Source: CAWBRY01 sp963791295
Lineage (GTDB): Bacteria > Bacteroidota > Bacteroidia > Chitinophagales > Chitinophagaceae
DNA: 64,000 nucleotides
Direction: 5' to 3'
Assembly: GCA_963791295.1 (NCBI GenBank)
Contig: CAWBRY010000004.1
Coordinates: forward strand, 620,001 to 684,000
Positions 55,395 through 64,000 of this stretch are shown here, in pieces. Each line of letters starts with the position of its first letter. The first letter of the stretch is position 1. Both the position numbers and the translations under genes were made by a program. Below the pieces are notes generated by a model. The model saw nothing but the letters and a program-made list of their open reading frames with translations. It was not told the origin of the DNA and ran no database searches.

Positions 55395-56824
55395 TTGAAT
55401 AAAATCTTGACAATATTATCCGTAGGGGCAATATTCGTTTTCTATTCCTGTTGGGTGAATAAGTCGGCGAGAAAAGCGATGGTGGAATTAGATAAATCTG
55501 CCAATTAATTCCAACAAAGATTCTTTACTTATCATCGCCCCTCCTCCCACCGAATCGGGTGATCCTAAAAAAGGACTTGAGTATCTATTAGGTGGCGATG
55601 CATTTCGTAACGGCATTCCGGCCGGACTTTATAAATACATTGAAAGGCTCAGGGATTCAAAACTCTCGGCCATCGCCGGATTCAATAAGTATTCACTGAA
55701 TAATTTTGTCTTATACAAGAATGAAAAAGGCAATTTGGTTGCCAGCCCCGGTTGCCTGCATTGCCACGCTCAGCAATTCAATGATGAATTGATCATCGGT
55801 CTCGGAAATAGCTATAGCAATTTCCAGGACAATACCCTTCGCTACCTGCGATTGGCCGACGCCATTATCAAAATGAAATATGGCAAAAATTCTGATGAAA
55901 GGGAGGCTACCAAAAAAACCTTCGAACGCGCTTATGTGCTGGCACCAACCATCGTACTGAAATGCAGGGACCCACTCCTGCACACCAGATCGCCGAAGTC
56001 ATGGCCGCACATCGTGATCCGCAGACCCTCGTCTTCCGACCAGATACCTCCTATTTTTACCTACCTCCTATTGTTGTCCCGGTGGATGCACCCGCACTTT
56101 GGCTGTCTAAAAAAAAGAAGGCCTTCACCATTAATGCAATGGAACAGGGAAGTTTTCTGAAACATCTCATGAGCCCTACCATTCTGAGTTTCGATGATTC
56201 AACCGAAGCGAGAGAGATATATAACAATATAAAAGATGTTTGGGCCTATATGGTGAGCCTTGAACCACCGAAATATCCGCTGCCCATTGACCAGGATCTG
56301 GCGTCTCAGGGAAAAATGATCTTTGAAAAGACCTGCTCCACCTGTCATGGGACATATGGCGAAAATGAATTCTACCCCAATCGCCTTGTCCCTGCAAAAA
56401 TGATTGGCACGGATTCCCTGATGTGGAAATATTACTCCTTATATACAGGGTACTCAGACTGGTTCAATAAGAGCTGGTTTGCCACCTCCGAACCGGCCGC
56501 ATATATATTGCCGCAGGCCGGATATGTTCCTCCGCCGCTGGATGGGGTTTGGATTACCGCGCCTTATTTTCACAATGGATCGGTACCGAACATTGAAGGT
56601 GTTTTGAATAGTGAAGTGCGGCCACGCTATTGGAAAAGGAATTTCAATAAGAATGATTATGATTACCAGAAGCTGGGATGGAAATATAAGACCTTATCCA
56701 AACCCGGCGGCGGAAGACTTATAATACGCGCATCCCAGGGTATGGAAATTATGGGCATTATTTCGGGGACCACTTGAGTGATCATGAGAGAAAGGCAGTG
56801 ATGGAATATTTGAAAACACTTTGA
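55395..56824 (+). CDS. Di-heme cytochrome c-like lipoprotein, frameshifted
   Basis: Predicted envelope redox protein. From a TTG at 55395 it reads NKILTILSVGAIFVFYSC, a lipoprotein signal. The first heme motif is CLHCH in SPGCLHCHAQQFND, the second CSTCH in FEKTCSTCHGTYGENE. Between them are NSYSNFQDNTLRYLRLADAI and KKAFTINAMEQGSFLKHLMS. Near the end, WITAPYFHNGSVPNIEGVL resembles the distal Met/His part of di-heme peroxidase-like and thiosulfate-oxidase-like cytochromes. Frame breaks lie at about 55508, 55970 and 56740; corrected, it ends YGHYFGDHLSD and KAVMEYLKTL at 56824. Electron partner unknown. A REP-like element follows 12 bases later. Confidence 0.72.
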
Positions 56825-56831
56825 CTATATG

Positions 56832-56942
56832 TTGAACCCACCCCAATTTCTTCTAGCTTGAACTACTCCGCTATTCGCCCCTCCGTCGGAGGGGAAGTTT
56901 CCGAAAGTTGAAGTCATCACAAGCCTCTCCGTAGGAGGGGAA
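56832..56942. repeat. REP-like element with two palindromes
   Basis: ACCCACCCC (56836-56844), then CCCCTCCGTCGGAGGGG (56878-56894), and a second palindrome CCTCTCCGTAGGAGGGG (56924-56940). Intact reference copy of the family, squeezed between the cytochrome stop and the helicase start; it may terminate transcription. Confidence 0.7.
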
Positions 56943-56958
56943 TTTGCTATTTTTCAGG

Positions 56959-59526
56959 ATGACTTTTGGACATGGGATCGTGCGGAATTGGTTTGCGTCA
57001 AAAGATCTTAATCCCTTCTTATTCCAGGAACAAACATGGCAACACATTCCCAATGGTGAAAGTGGTCTGGTGAATGCCCCTACAGGTTGCGGCAAAACGT
57101 TCTCGGTATTCCTAGGCGCCATCATCGACTTCATCAACCAACATCCCCAGAATTATAAGAAACAAAAAAAAAACGGACTTCAATTACTATGGATCACTCC
57201 ACTGCGCGCCCTCGCCAAAGACCTTGGCCGGGCAATGGAAGAAGTGATCAGCGAATTCGGCATGAGCTGGAAAGTTGGCATTCGAAACGGCGATACAGAA
57301 GCCGCGGAAAGACAAAGACAAAAAAGGCAAATGCCGGAAGTGCTGCTCACCACACCTGAAAGCCTGCACCTCCTCATCGCACAAAAAGGTTCATGAACTT
57401 TTTCACTCCCTAAAAATCATAGCCGTCGATGAATGGCATGAATTGCTGGGAACCAAGAGAGGAGTGCAGGTGGAGCTCGCCGTTAGCAGAATTGTATCAT
57501 TCTTGAAAGACCTTCACTCTCACTCACCACTCACCAGTCACGACTCGACCACTCACCACTCACCACTCACAACTCACGACTCACCACTGACCACCCCACT
57601 CCAAAACTCTGGGGCATCAGCGCTACCATCGGCAACCTGGAAGAAGCAGGATGTATTGTTAAGCACTTAAAACATCGATCATCAAAAATGAATGGCAAGT
57701 GATCGACCGGATCATAGTTCGGGCGAAAATGAACAAGAAAATCGAGATTGAATCCATCTTCCCGATGAAATTGAAAAATACCCCTGGGCCGGCCACCTGG
57801 GCATCAAACTCGCCCATAAACTCATCCCCATCATCCTCGAAAGCAAGACCACCCTCATCTTTATCAATACCCGTGGCATGAGCGAGACCTGGTACCAATG
57901 CCTACTCGACATATGCCCCGAACTGGCAGGAGCCATCGCCCTCCACCACGGCTCGATCGACCGCGAACTCCGCACCTGGATCGAAGAAGCCCTTCATGAA
58001 GGAAAACTAAAAGCAGTCGTTTGTACAGCCAGCCTCGACCTCGGCGTGGATTTTCGGCCGGTCGAGACCGTTATACAGGTGGGATCGCCAAAAGGTGTTG
58101 CGCGATTCCTGCAAAGAGCCGGCAGAAGCGGCCATAGTCCCGATGCCACCAGCAAGATCTATTTCTTGCCCACCCATTCCCTGGAACTCGTGGAAGCAGC
58201 CGCATTAAAAAAAGCAATGGCCTCCAGATCATCGAAAGCCGCCAACCCATGGTGCTTTGCTATGATGTGCTGCTGCAATGGTTGGGAACCTTGGCCATTT
58301 CCGATGGATTTATTCCGGAAGAAGTATTTGAAGAAGTGACCTCGACCTATTCGCTACCAGGATCTGCGCGAGATGAATGGGAACAACTTCTTCAATTCAT
58401 AACGGAAGGCGGCATTGCCCTTCAGCAATATGACGAATTCAAAAAAGATCGAAGTTGAAAATGGCTGTAATAAAATCGATCAAAAGCAGAGTAGCCATGC
58501 GACATCGCATGCATATCGGTACGATCGTCAGCGATACGATGCTCAAAGTGAAATTCATCAGCGGTGGGTGGATCGGCATGATCGAGGAATATTTTATCTC
58601 CCGCCTCGATCCCGGTGATGTATTTACATTGGCCGGAAGAAACCTCGAGTTCGTGATGATCAAAGAAATGACGGCCTTCGTCAGAAAAAGTAATTCAAAA
58701 AAATCGATCGTTCCCAGCTGGAATGGAGGCCGTATGCCGCTGAGCGCGAATCTTGGCAAAATGTTGCGGAAAACATTTAATGAGGCATCATCCGGAATGA
58801 TGCCAGCTTCCGAAAATCAGGTCGATGGAGAACTGGAAATTCTCGCGGCCTCTCTTTGACCTCCAACAACAACTTTCCAATTCCCAAAAGAAAATGAATT
58901 GCTGATCGAACAAATAGAAACCAAGGATGGATTTCATTTATTTGTCTATCCCTTTGAAGGCCGCCTCGTACATGAAGCCATGGCAGCGATCCTCGCTTAC
59001 CGGATCAGCCGGATCCGGCCTATCAGCTTTTCATTTGCAATGAACGACTATGGCTTTGAATTGTTGAGCGATCAGCCAATACCGGTGGATGATTCGAATG
59101 TATATGAACTTTTTCCCCCGATGACCTGCTGAACGATATTCAACGAAGCGTGAACAGCTCCGAGATGGCGCGAAGAAAATTCCGGGATATCGCCGTGATC
59201 GGCGGATTGATATTTCCCGGCTTTCCCGGCGAACAAAAAAAGGCAAGGCACCTCCAGGCATCGGCCTCCCTGCTTTTTAATGTATTTCATGAATATGAAC
59301 CCGACAACCTGCTGATGCGACAGGCCTTCCAGGAAGTCCTCGACCAACAAATGGAGGAAACCCGCCTTCGCGATATGCTGGAAAGAATCCAGGTTTCTAA
59401 AATTGTGCTCACATTTCCCACAGACTCACGCCATTCTCCTTCCCATTAAAAGTGGATAGCATGCGTGAAGATCTTTCTTCTGAAAAATTAGAAGACCGCG
59501 TCCGCAAAATGCAAAGAAATGCTTAA
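56959..59526 (+). CDS. Ligase-associated DNA damage response DEXH-box helicase, multiply frameshifted
   Basis: Lhr-type helicase of a DNA-repair set found with a DNA ligase, a nuclease and PdeM. Walker A is NAPTGCGKT, motif II IIAVDEWHELLG, motif III GISATIGNLEEA, and motif VI RFLQRAGRSGHSPD with FINTRGMSETW before it. The Lhr-type C-terminal region has MRHRMHIGTIVSDTMLKVKF, ISGGWIGMIEEYFISRLDPG, and LLIEQIETKDGFHLFVYPFE. It ends KLEDRVRKMQRNA at 59526. Frame breaks occur near 57390, 57600, 57670, 57770, 58230, 58445, 58855 and 59120, several at homopolymers. A low-complexity block lies between motifs II and III. Corrected length is about 850 residues, slightly long because of that block. Start: ATG at 56959. 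Confidence 0.87.
57518..57602 (+). repeat. (ACTCACC)n-like low-complexity expansion inside the helicase gene
   Basis: Repeated ACTCACCACTCACCACTCAC units, translating in the helicase frame to HSHSPLTSHDS, TTHHSPLTTHDSPLTT. It sits between VSFLKDL and KLWGISATIGN, where related helicases have a short loop. It adds about 28 codons. Confidence 0.75.
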
Positions 59527-59555
59527 CTTTATTTAATAACTATTCTTCTACCTGC

Positions 59556-60228
59556 ATGCAGACGCCTTTACTTCATACCATCCGGCAATCATTTTGGGTC
59601 ACTGCTGAACGGGCCTTATTCTGGGAGGAAGAAAATACATTGATCGTTGCGGATGTCCACCTCGGCAAAAGCGGCCATTTCAGGAAATCCGGCATCGCCG
59701 TTCCCCAAAGCATTTACAAAGCCGATCTGCAACGACTGATCGCGCAACTATATCTCTTCAAAGCCGAACGACTGATCATCGTTGGCGATTTCACCCATAG
59801 CGAAGCCAACAAAGAATTAGACCTCTTCCTGAAATGGCGAAAGGATTTTTCATTACTGCAAATCGACCTAGTGAAAGGTAACCATGATGTGCTCTCTGAT
59901 TATTGGTATGACGAAGGCGATATACAGTTCAGTAGTTGGAAACTGGCCATTGGTAAATTTATCTTCCTCCATGATCTGAAAGCCATGAAAAAATTGACGG
60001 ACGAAGAAGTAAATTGTATGCTTTTACCGGTCATGTTCATCCCGGAATCACCTTGAAAGGAAAAGGCCAAACAATCTTTACGTTTTCCATGTTTTTATTT
60101 TGCAAAAGAATATTCGATTTTACCTGCATTCAGCCGCTTCACGGAACCTACAAAGTGAACCCAAGAAAGGAGAAAAGGTATTTGCGATCGTGGAGGATAA
60201 GTTGATGGTGCAGTGGCTAAGAAAGTGA
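59556..60228 (+). CDS. pdeM: Ligase-associated endonuclease/metallophosphatase PdeM, frameshifted at the 3' end
   Basis: Calcineurin-like phosphoesterase of the ligase-associated DNA repair set. Metal-binding motifs are in order: VADVHLGKSGHFR (DxH), VGDFTHSEANKELD (GDxxH), VKGNHDVLSDYW (GNHD), FLHDLKAM and, in corrected frame, YAFTGHVHPGITLKGKG (GHxH). Frame breaks lie near 60015 and 60070-60170; the corrected end is VFAIVEDKLMVQWLRK with the stop at 60226. It starts 29 bases after the helicase stop, the usual pairing. The ligase and nuclease of the set are not in this window. Confidence 0.87.
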
Positions 60229-60290
60229 CCCACCCGATCTAGTCTAACTTGAAATCAATCGCTAAATTCGCCCTTCCGTAGGAGGGGTAA
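60226..60290. repeat. REP-like element behind pdeM
   Basis: It begins at the stop codon itself (TGACCCACCC) and ends in CCCTTCCGTAGGAGGGG (60271-60287). The spacer GATCTAGTCTAACTTGAAAT resembles that of the copy at 56836. It lies between two convergent genes and could terminate both. Confidence 0.68.
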
Positions 60291-60299
60291 GTTCTTATA

Positions 60300-62755
60300 C
60301 TACCTGTGTTTTCTTAGCTGATTATAATCCAGGAAATAGATAAACCGTACCGTCAATTCATTCCCATGCCTAAGATCGAAGACTTCGCCCAGATTATGCA
60401 GGTAATTGTTCTTTCCCACGACAAGCACCTGCTCATCATCTCCCAACCAATTCTTATAGCCAACTACCAGGCTGCTTCCTAACCGGAAATCCCAGGTAAG
60501 AAATGCATCCAGGTTAAACACATTGAAATTTTCATCCTGTCCCATTGATAAAATGGCGGTGAATCAAATATCCATTATCATCTACATCATGGAAACTGGA
60601 ATAATCCACTTTATTCCAATAATGCCTGACTCTCAATGTGAGATTTAAGCGCGAAGTGAAATTATAAATTCCGGATAAGATCGTTTCAAATGATCGATTA
60701 TCCCGCAGCCCACGATCGGATCATTGTTCAACTCCCTCCGGAATGCATAACCCAACTGATTTTTTCGGCGGTGGAAGTGGCCCCAAGATCAAGACTGAAC
60801 TTATTGTTGAACCGGTAGCGCAGGCCCAATAGGCCGCCATAATAGAGTATTGTCATATTTTGGCGCGACCGCATAGATCCCTCCAAAGCTGACAAACCAT
60901 TTCTTGCGGCTATCCGTACTCCCCACCATGTCAAAAATATAGTTGGTCGGAAGCTGAGATATTTTCCCGGCGTTCTCAATTCAAAATAATTATGTTCCGC
61001 TGCCTGGCGTAACATAACCGTTCAAAGTGACATCCCAGAAATTCTTGAACACCATGAAAGACGTTGGATTAATATCTACTGACTATAGGCATATGGTTTA
61101 ACAAATACAGCACCCTTGTAGTCAACCCATAGCTATACGTAATAAAATTCTTTGTCGGATGGAATTGACGATAGATGAGATCGGCTCTGTAAGTAATTTC
61201 ATTGGGTGCGGCAAGATGCTCAGGTCATTCGGATCATATCGATCCGACTCCACATTACCCTGTAAATAATATTGCCAATTGCCACTCACTTAGCGAATTT
61301 AAGTCCTGCATTAAATCCATCATAAGGTTCTATTTCCCAAATCTTACTGTAACGAAAAGTCGCATTCAACGCATGTGAATTCTTCTTATCATATAGGGCC
61401 AGATCAAGTGCCGGCAACATTGGCATCCCTCCCATTTCCACTTCGCATGACATTGGTATTGGTGATGTCAGATAGGATTGCCCCCTGAATGCCTGATCCA
61501 ACACGATGATATTGTAGTTGGCCAACGGCTCTGTTTCTATCTTGGTTTCCACTTGCGTGATCCGATCGCGGATAACTGCATGCATCGGCGCCGTGACGGC
61601 ATTAAAAAAACCAATGCCCAATTTCTTCTTGTTCGTGCCGGAAAATTTAATCGCATTATATAATTGTGTGAGCGCCGGATTTTTGATGATCTCGATATTA
61701 GGATCGATGATGGCTGAATCCCTGATCTGCAAAATATCTCGTCGGCGTAGTGCCAACCCTTCTCGAATAAAATAAATTGGCCTTATTAAATAGTTCAGTT
61801 CCTTCCGTAAAGAAGGGCCGGTTCTCCTGAAATTTTATCTCGTAAGGAGTGAGGTTATTGACCACATTATCCGAGATCACCTGACCAAAATCCGGGATCA
61901 GAGTCGCATCCAGCGTGAAACTTTCATTGATACCATATTTTACATCCATACCTCCATTCCGCAACCATTCATCCAGATATTCATTGTCTAATGCGGCGAA
62001 TCTTCTATACCCAGTAGATACATAGGGTGAGAAACTTAACCGCAAAGGTGGTCTGTAGATTCTTCCAGGCCATAGAATCCCGAACTGATTCACAAACCCA
62101 CTGACTTTGGATCAACGGGGTTCCAGAAACTGGTCTCATTATTTCGGCGGATGGAACGCAATAATTGAAGTCCCCAATTCTGAAAGTCCTTCTTTGCAAA
62201 GCGCAAAGATATATATGGTATGCGCATTTCTACCGTCCAGCCATCCGCCTTACAATAGCCACTTTGCTTTCCCAAACTGCGTCCCAGGTTCTGTCACCAT
62301 AACTACCAAAGTCCAAGTGCGAGATTGGGTCCAAGCCGGGCGTCCGTTTGCACATTGGCCGTCGTGACGAGAAATTGAAAACCATTCTGATGATCATCGT
62401 AAGTATCCAGGAAAATTGAAAAATAATCCACGTCGTTTTGCTGTTCCCCATCACGGGAGTGATTTGCTTGCGGATCAACTTGGGATCATCATGCATATAA
62501 GCTGCCACATAAATGGCTGAATTATCGTATGCAACTTTTACTTCTGTTTGCCTGTGAGCAAGGCTGCCGATAAGTGGGAAAATTTTGAATAAACCCGGTA
62601 AAGCCCGGAATAGATTCCCAAGCAGCATCATTAAATCTCCATCGATTTTGGGGCCTGGTGTGAGTTTGAACGGCGAGCGCCGTTTTTACCTGGAGTGCAA
62701 ATAATTGCGCGCTAATACAAGATCAAGGGTAAGAATATAAGCGTTTTTTTCCCAT
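60300..62755 (-). CDS. DUF5916 outer-membrane protein with a CBM9-like domain, multiply frameshifted
   Basis: Predicted surface protein: an N-terminal CBM9-like domain followed by a DUF5916 beta-barrel-like region. From the ATG at 62755, corrected frames give a signal-like start, then KIDGDFNDAAWESIPGFTGF, VKVAYDNSAIYVAAYMHDDP, DGWTVEMRIPYISLRF, FGILEG-type and LRLSFSPYVSTGYRRFAALD segments. FTLDATLIPDFGQVISDNVV and NLTPYEIKFQENRPFFTEGT are DUF5916 hallmarks. The end is VRFIYFLDYNQLRKHR. At least eight breaks split it into ORFs of 60-156 residues. Function unknown; the family is common in Bacteroidota and may handle carbohydrate or protein ligands. Confidence 0.78.
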
Positions 62756-62774
62756 TTGCGGTCTTTGCTCAGCG

Positions 62775-62782
62775 CAAATATA
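62775..62782 (-). promoter_or_regulatory. -7 box of the DUF5916 gene
   Basis: Minus strand TATATTTG matches TAnnTTTG, ending 19 bases before the ATG at 62755. Confidence 0.5.
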
Positions 62783-62914
62783 TACGTCTGCATTGAGGGA
62801 CAGAAGAGCGCTGCTTAAAATAATGGTTTACATTTATAACTGAACATATTCAACACTAATTCATTCTGTTTTAAGAGATATTACTTAGTCCTGAAGGCTG
62901 GGTCAAATACGATC

Positions 62915-63688
62915 CTATTTGCTGTTAAGTATCACCTTTTTGAAGTGTAAATATGTCAATTGTTCCTGCGAGATCGCCGAAGACGAATATTTGGTCAGTT
63001 GGTTCATATCCCACCGTTGCTGCGCATTTGCCTTTGAAATCACGATCTGCGCCTGCCAAAGCTCAATGATCTCTCCGCATTCACGGTATAAGGATGGAAA
63101 GAAGGATTATCACTGGCCAGAGTGAGTCTTATTCTTTGCCCGCTTATTTTTCTGAACTCTTTTATATACAATACCTTCATTGCGCGACACCACCACACAG
63201 GCTGCATTATTTTTTACATCTTCAAGATTATCCACTTTCTCTCCCACAATCACCGACCCACTGGGCGTCGGTAACATGGAATCACCAATGATTTCGAAAT
63301 GCCCGGTAATTTCCACCAGCATAGCATGGGCAAAGTAAAGGTATTCAGTTCATCGACAAACTCCGGATCGGCATATCCGGCTAAATAGCCGGCCGCGGCT
63401 TTAACCGGGACAAAAGGAATATCCGGCACGGCCACTCACCAATTTCATGGCCCGCCTTTTCGCCAGGTAATTACTTTTTGTATCACTGAGATCCTTTCTC
63501 AAAATATCATCGAGGGTCAATTTGAAAATGTCACAAACTACTTCCAGTACATCGATCCGGGGCTCGGCCCTGCCTTCTTCATATGCCCCAAGCAAGGAAC
63601 GCTTGATTCGGATCTTTTGGGCAAATTCTTCCTGGGTCCAGCCCCGCAGCTTTCGTAGATATTTTAGATTTTGATTCGAAATTGACAT
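62915..63688 (-). CDS. XRE-type HTH / S24 (LexA-like) regulator, frameshifted
   Basis: Predicted repressor with an N-terminal helix-turn-helix (LKYLRKLRGWTQEEFAQKIR, LLGAYEEGRAEPRIDVLEVV) and a C-terminal S24 peptidase-like domain. The S24 Ser is in FEIIGDSMLPTPSGSVIVGE and the Lys in EGIVYKRVQKNK. The Ala-Gly in PVKAAAGYLAGY is a candidate self-cleavage site. Frames break near 63430, 63330 and 63125; corrected, the protein continues IRLTLASDNPSFHPYTVN and IIELWQAQIVISKANAQQRW to a stop at 62915. Corrected length is about 257 residues. An inverted repeat directly upstream suggests autorepression. Regulated genes and inducer are unknown; Bacteroidota often carry several such regulators. Confidence 0.83.
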
Positions 63689-63691
63689 AAT

Positions 63692-63712
63692 GCAGCTAAT
63701 TTATTTAGCTGC
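63692..63712 (-). promoter_or_regulatory. Operator-like perfect inverted repeat at the start of the XRE/S24 regulator
   Basis: GCAGCTAA (63692-63699) and TTAGCTGC (63705-63712) are exact 8-base arms with a 5-base spacer, four bases before the ATG. A TATTTTG promoter-like stretch abuts it on the minus strand, so a bound dimer would block initiation. Confidence 0.6.
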
Positions 63713-63838
63713 AAAATACTAATTTATTTGTCATTTCCAAAAATTTAAGGGGAAGAATTCTAAGCGCCCGAATCTCCCAAAGGAGAGTTAGAGAATTTTC
63801 TTGCCATTAGTTTCTCTAATGCACTGACCGAAAAATCA

Positions 63839-63846
63839 TATTTTTG
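63839..63846 (+). promoter_or_regulatory. -7 box of surE
   Basis: TATTTTTG matches TAnnTTTG and ends eight bases before the surE ATG, implying a very short leader. Confidence 0.5.
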
Positions 63847-63854
63847 TGCCGCAT

Positions 63855-64000
63855 ATGACTAAAAAAAAATCAACCCAACCTTTGAAAAACACAGTAAAAA
63901 AAACCAAAAAAACCAGCGCTCCTTCGGTTAAAGAAAAGCCTGTCATTCTCATCACCAATGATGATGGAGTATCGGCACCAGGAATCCAAAACCTGGTTGG
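63855..64000 (+). CDS. surE: 5'/3'-nucleotidase SurE, 5' part only
   Basis: Survival protein nucleotidase acting on nucleoside monophosphates. Only the first 48 codons are in the window. KPVILITNDDGVSAPGIQNL is the conserved SurE start with the metal-binding DD. About 28 residues precede it (MTKKKSTQPLKNTVKKTKKT), a basic Lys/Thr-rich extension that SurE proteins usually lack. The ATG at 63855 is supported by the promoter box just upstream. The remainder lies beyond the window. Confidence 0.88.
   Translation, partial: MTKKKSTQPLKNTVKKTKKTSAPSVKEKPVILITNDDGVSAPGIQNLV

Noticed and set aside
1..64000. tRNA and rRNA genes
   Set aside because: No cloverleaf-like or rRNA-like stretch was recognised by eye in the gaps; a covariance-model search would be needed to exclude a tRNA completely.

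Overview
The window is a chromosomal segment of a Bacteroidota bacterium, most likely of the Chitinophagales/Chitinophagaceae type. The evidence is a type IX secretion (T9SS) C-terminal sorting domain, SprB-like repeats, the bamD-rpoZ-coaBC gene order, TAnnTTTG promoter boxes with very short leaders, a Gly-rich RRM protein and DUF5916 and GIN (DUF2807) proteins. No rRNA, tRNA or CRISPR array was seen. Base-level quality is uneven. The genes from about 4.4 to 15 kb and 16 to 22 kb are open. Bases 1-4.2 kb, one site in the alpha-2-macroglobulin gene, one in guaA, and nearly everything after 24.3 kb carry single-base frameshifts, including in genes that are normally essential. Gene limits are therefore given for frame-corrected genes.

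Layout. 1-4.2 kb (minus): coaBC, rpoZ, bamD and an OmpA/TSP3 outer-membrane protein. 4.4-9.8 kb (plus): polyprenyl diphosphate synthase, recJ, a methyltransferase, the rpsF-rpsR-rplI operon and an RRM protein. 10-12.4 kb (plus): a fusion of a glucosyl-3-phosphoglycerate synthase-like glycosyltransferase with a HAD phosphatase, then a tandem universal stress protein. 12.4-20.5 kb: the divergent pair alpha-2-macroglobulin / penicillin-binding protein 1C. 20.5-24.3 kb: a GIN-domain lipoprotein, guaA and a periplasmic-binding-protein-like secreted protein.

24.3-55.2 kb is a surface-adhesin island, all on the minus strand. An IS3-family element lies at its 3' edge. Next comes one gene of about 22 kb, encoding roughly 7,300 residues once frames are corrected. 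It has a signal peptide, an N-terminal beta-sandwich module, at least six successive tandem families of Ig-like, HYR-like and InlB-B-like repeats, and a type-A T9SS sorting domain. Upstream of it are four smaller secreted paralogs. They carry either a beta-sandwich or a DUF2341/LamG module, then Ig or IPT domains, and all end in an SprB-like module that stops at the same place (G/D-C-[ILV]-S-K-stop) with no visible T9SS sorting domain. Three of them share homologous upstream regions.

55.4-64 kb: a di-heme cytochrome c-like lipoprotein, a ligase-associated DEXH helicase with the endonuclease PdeM, a DUF5916 outer-membrane protein, an XRE/S24 self-cleaving-type regulator with a perfect inverted repeat at its start, and the beginning of surE. 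A REP-like element with a CCCCTCC/GGAGGGG palindrome recurs directly behind three genes, and the IS3 element appears to have landed inside one copy.
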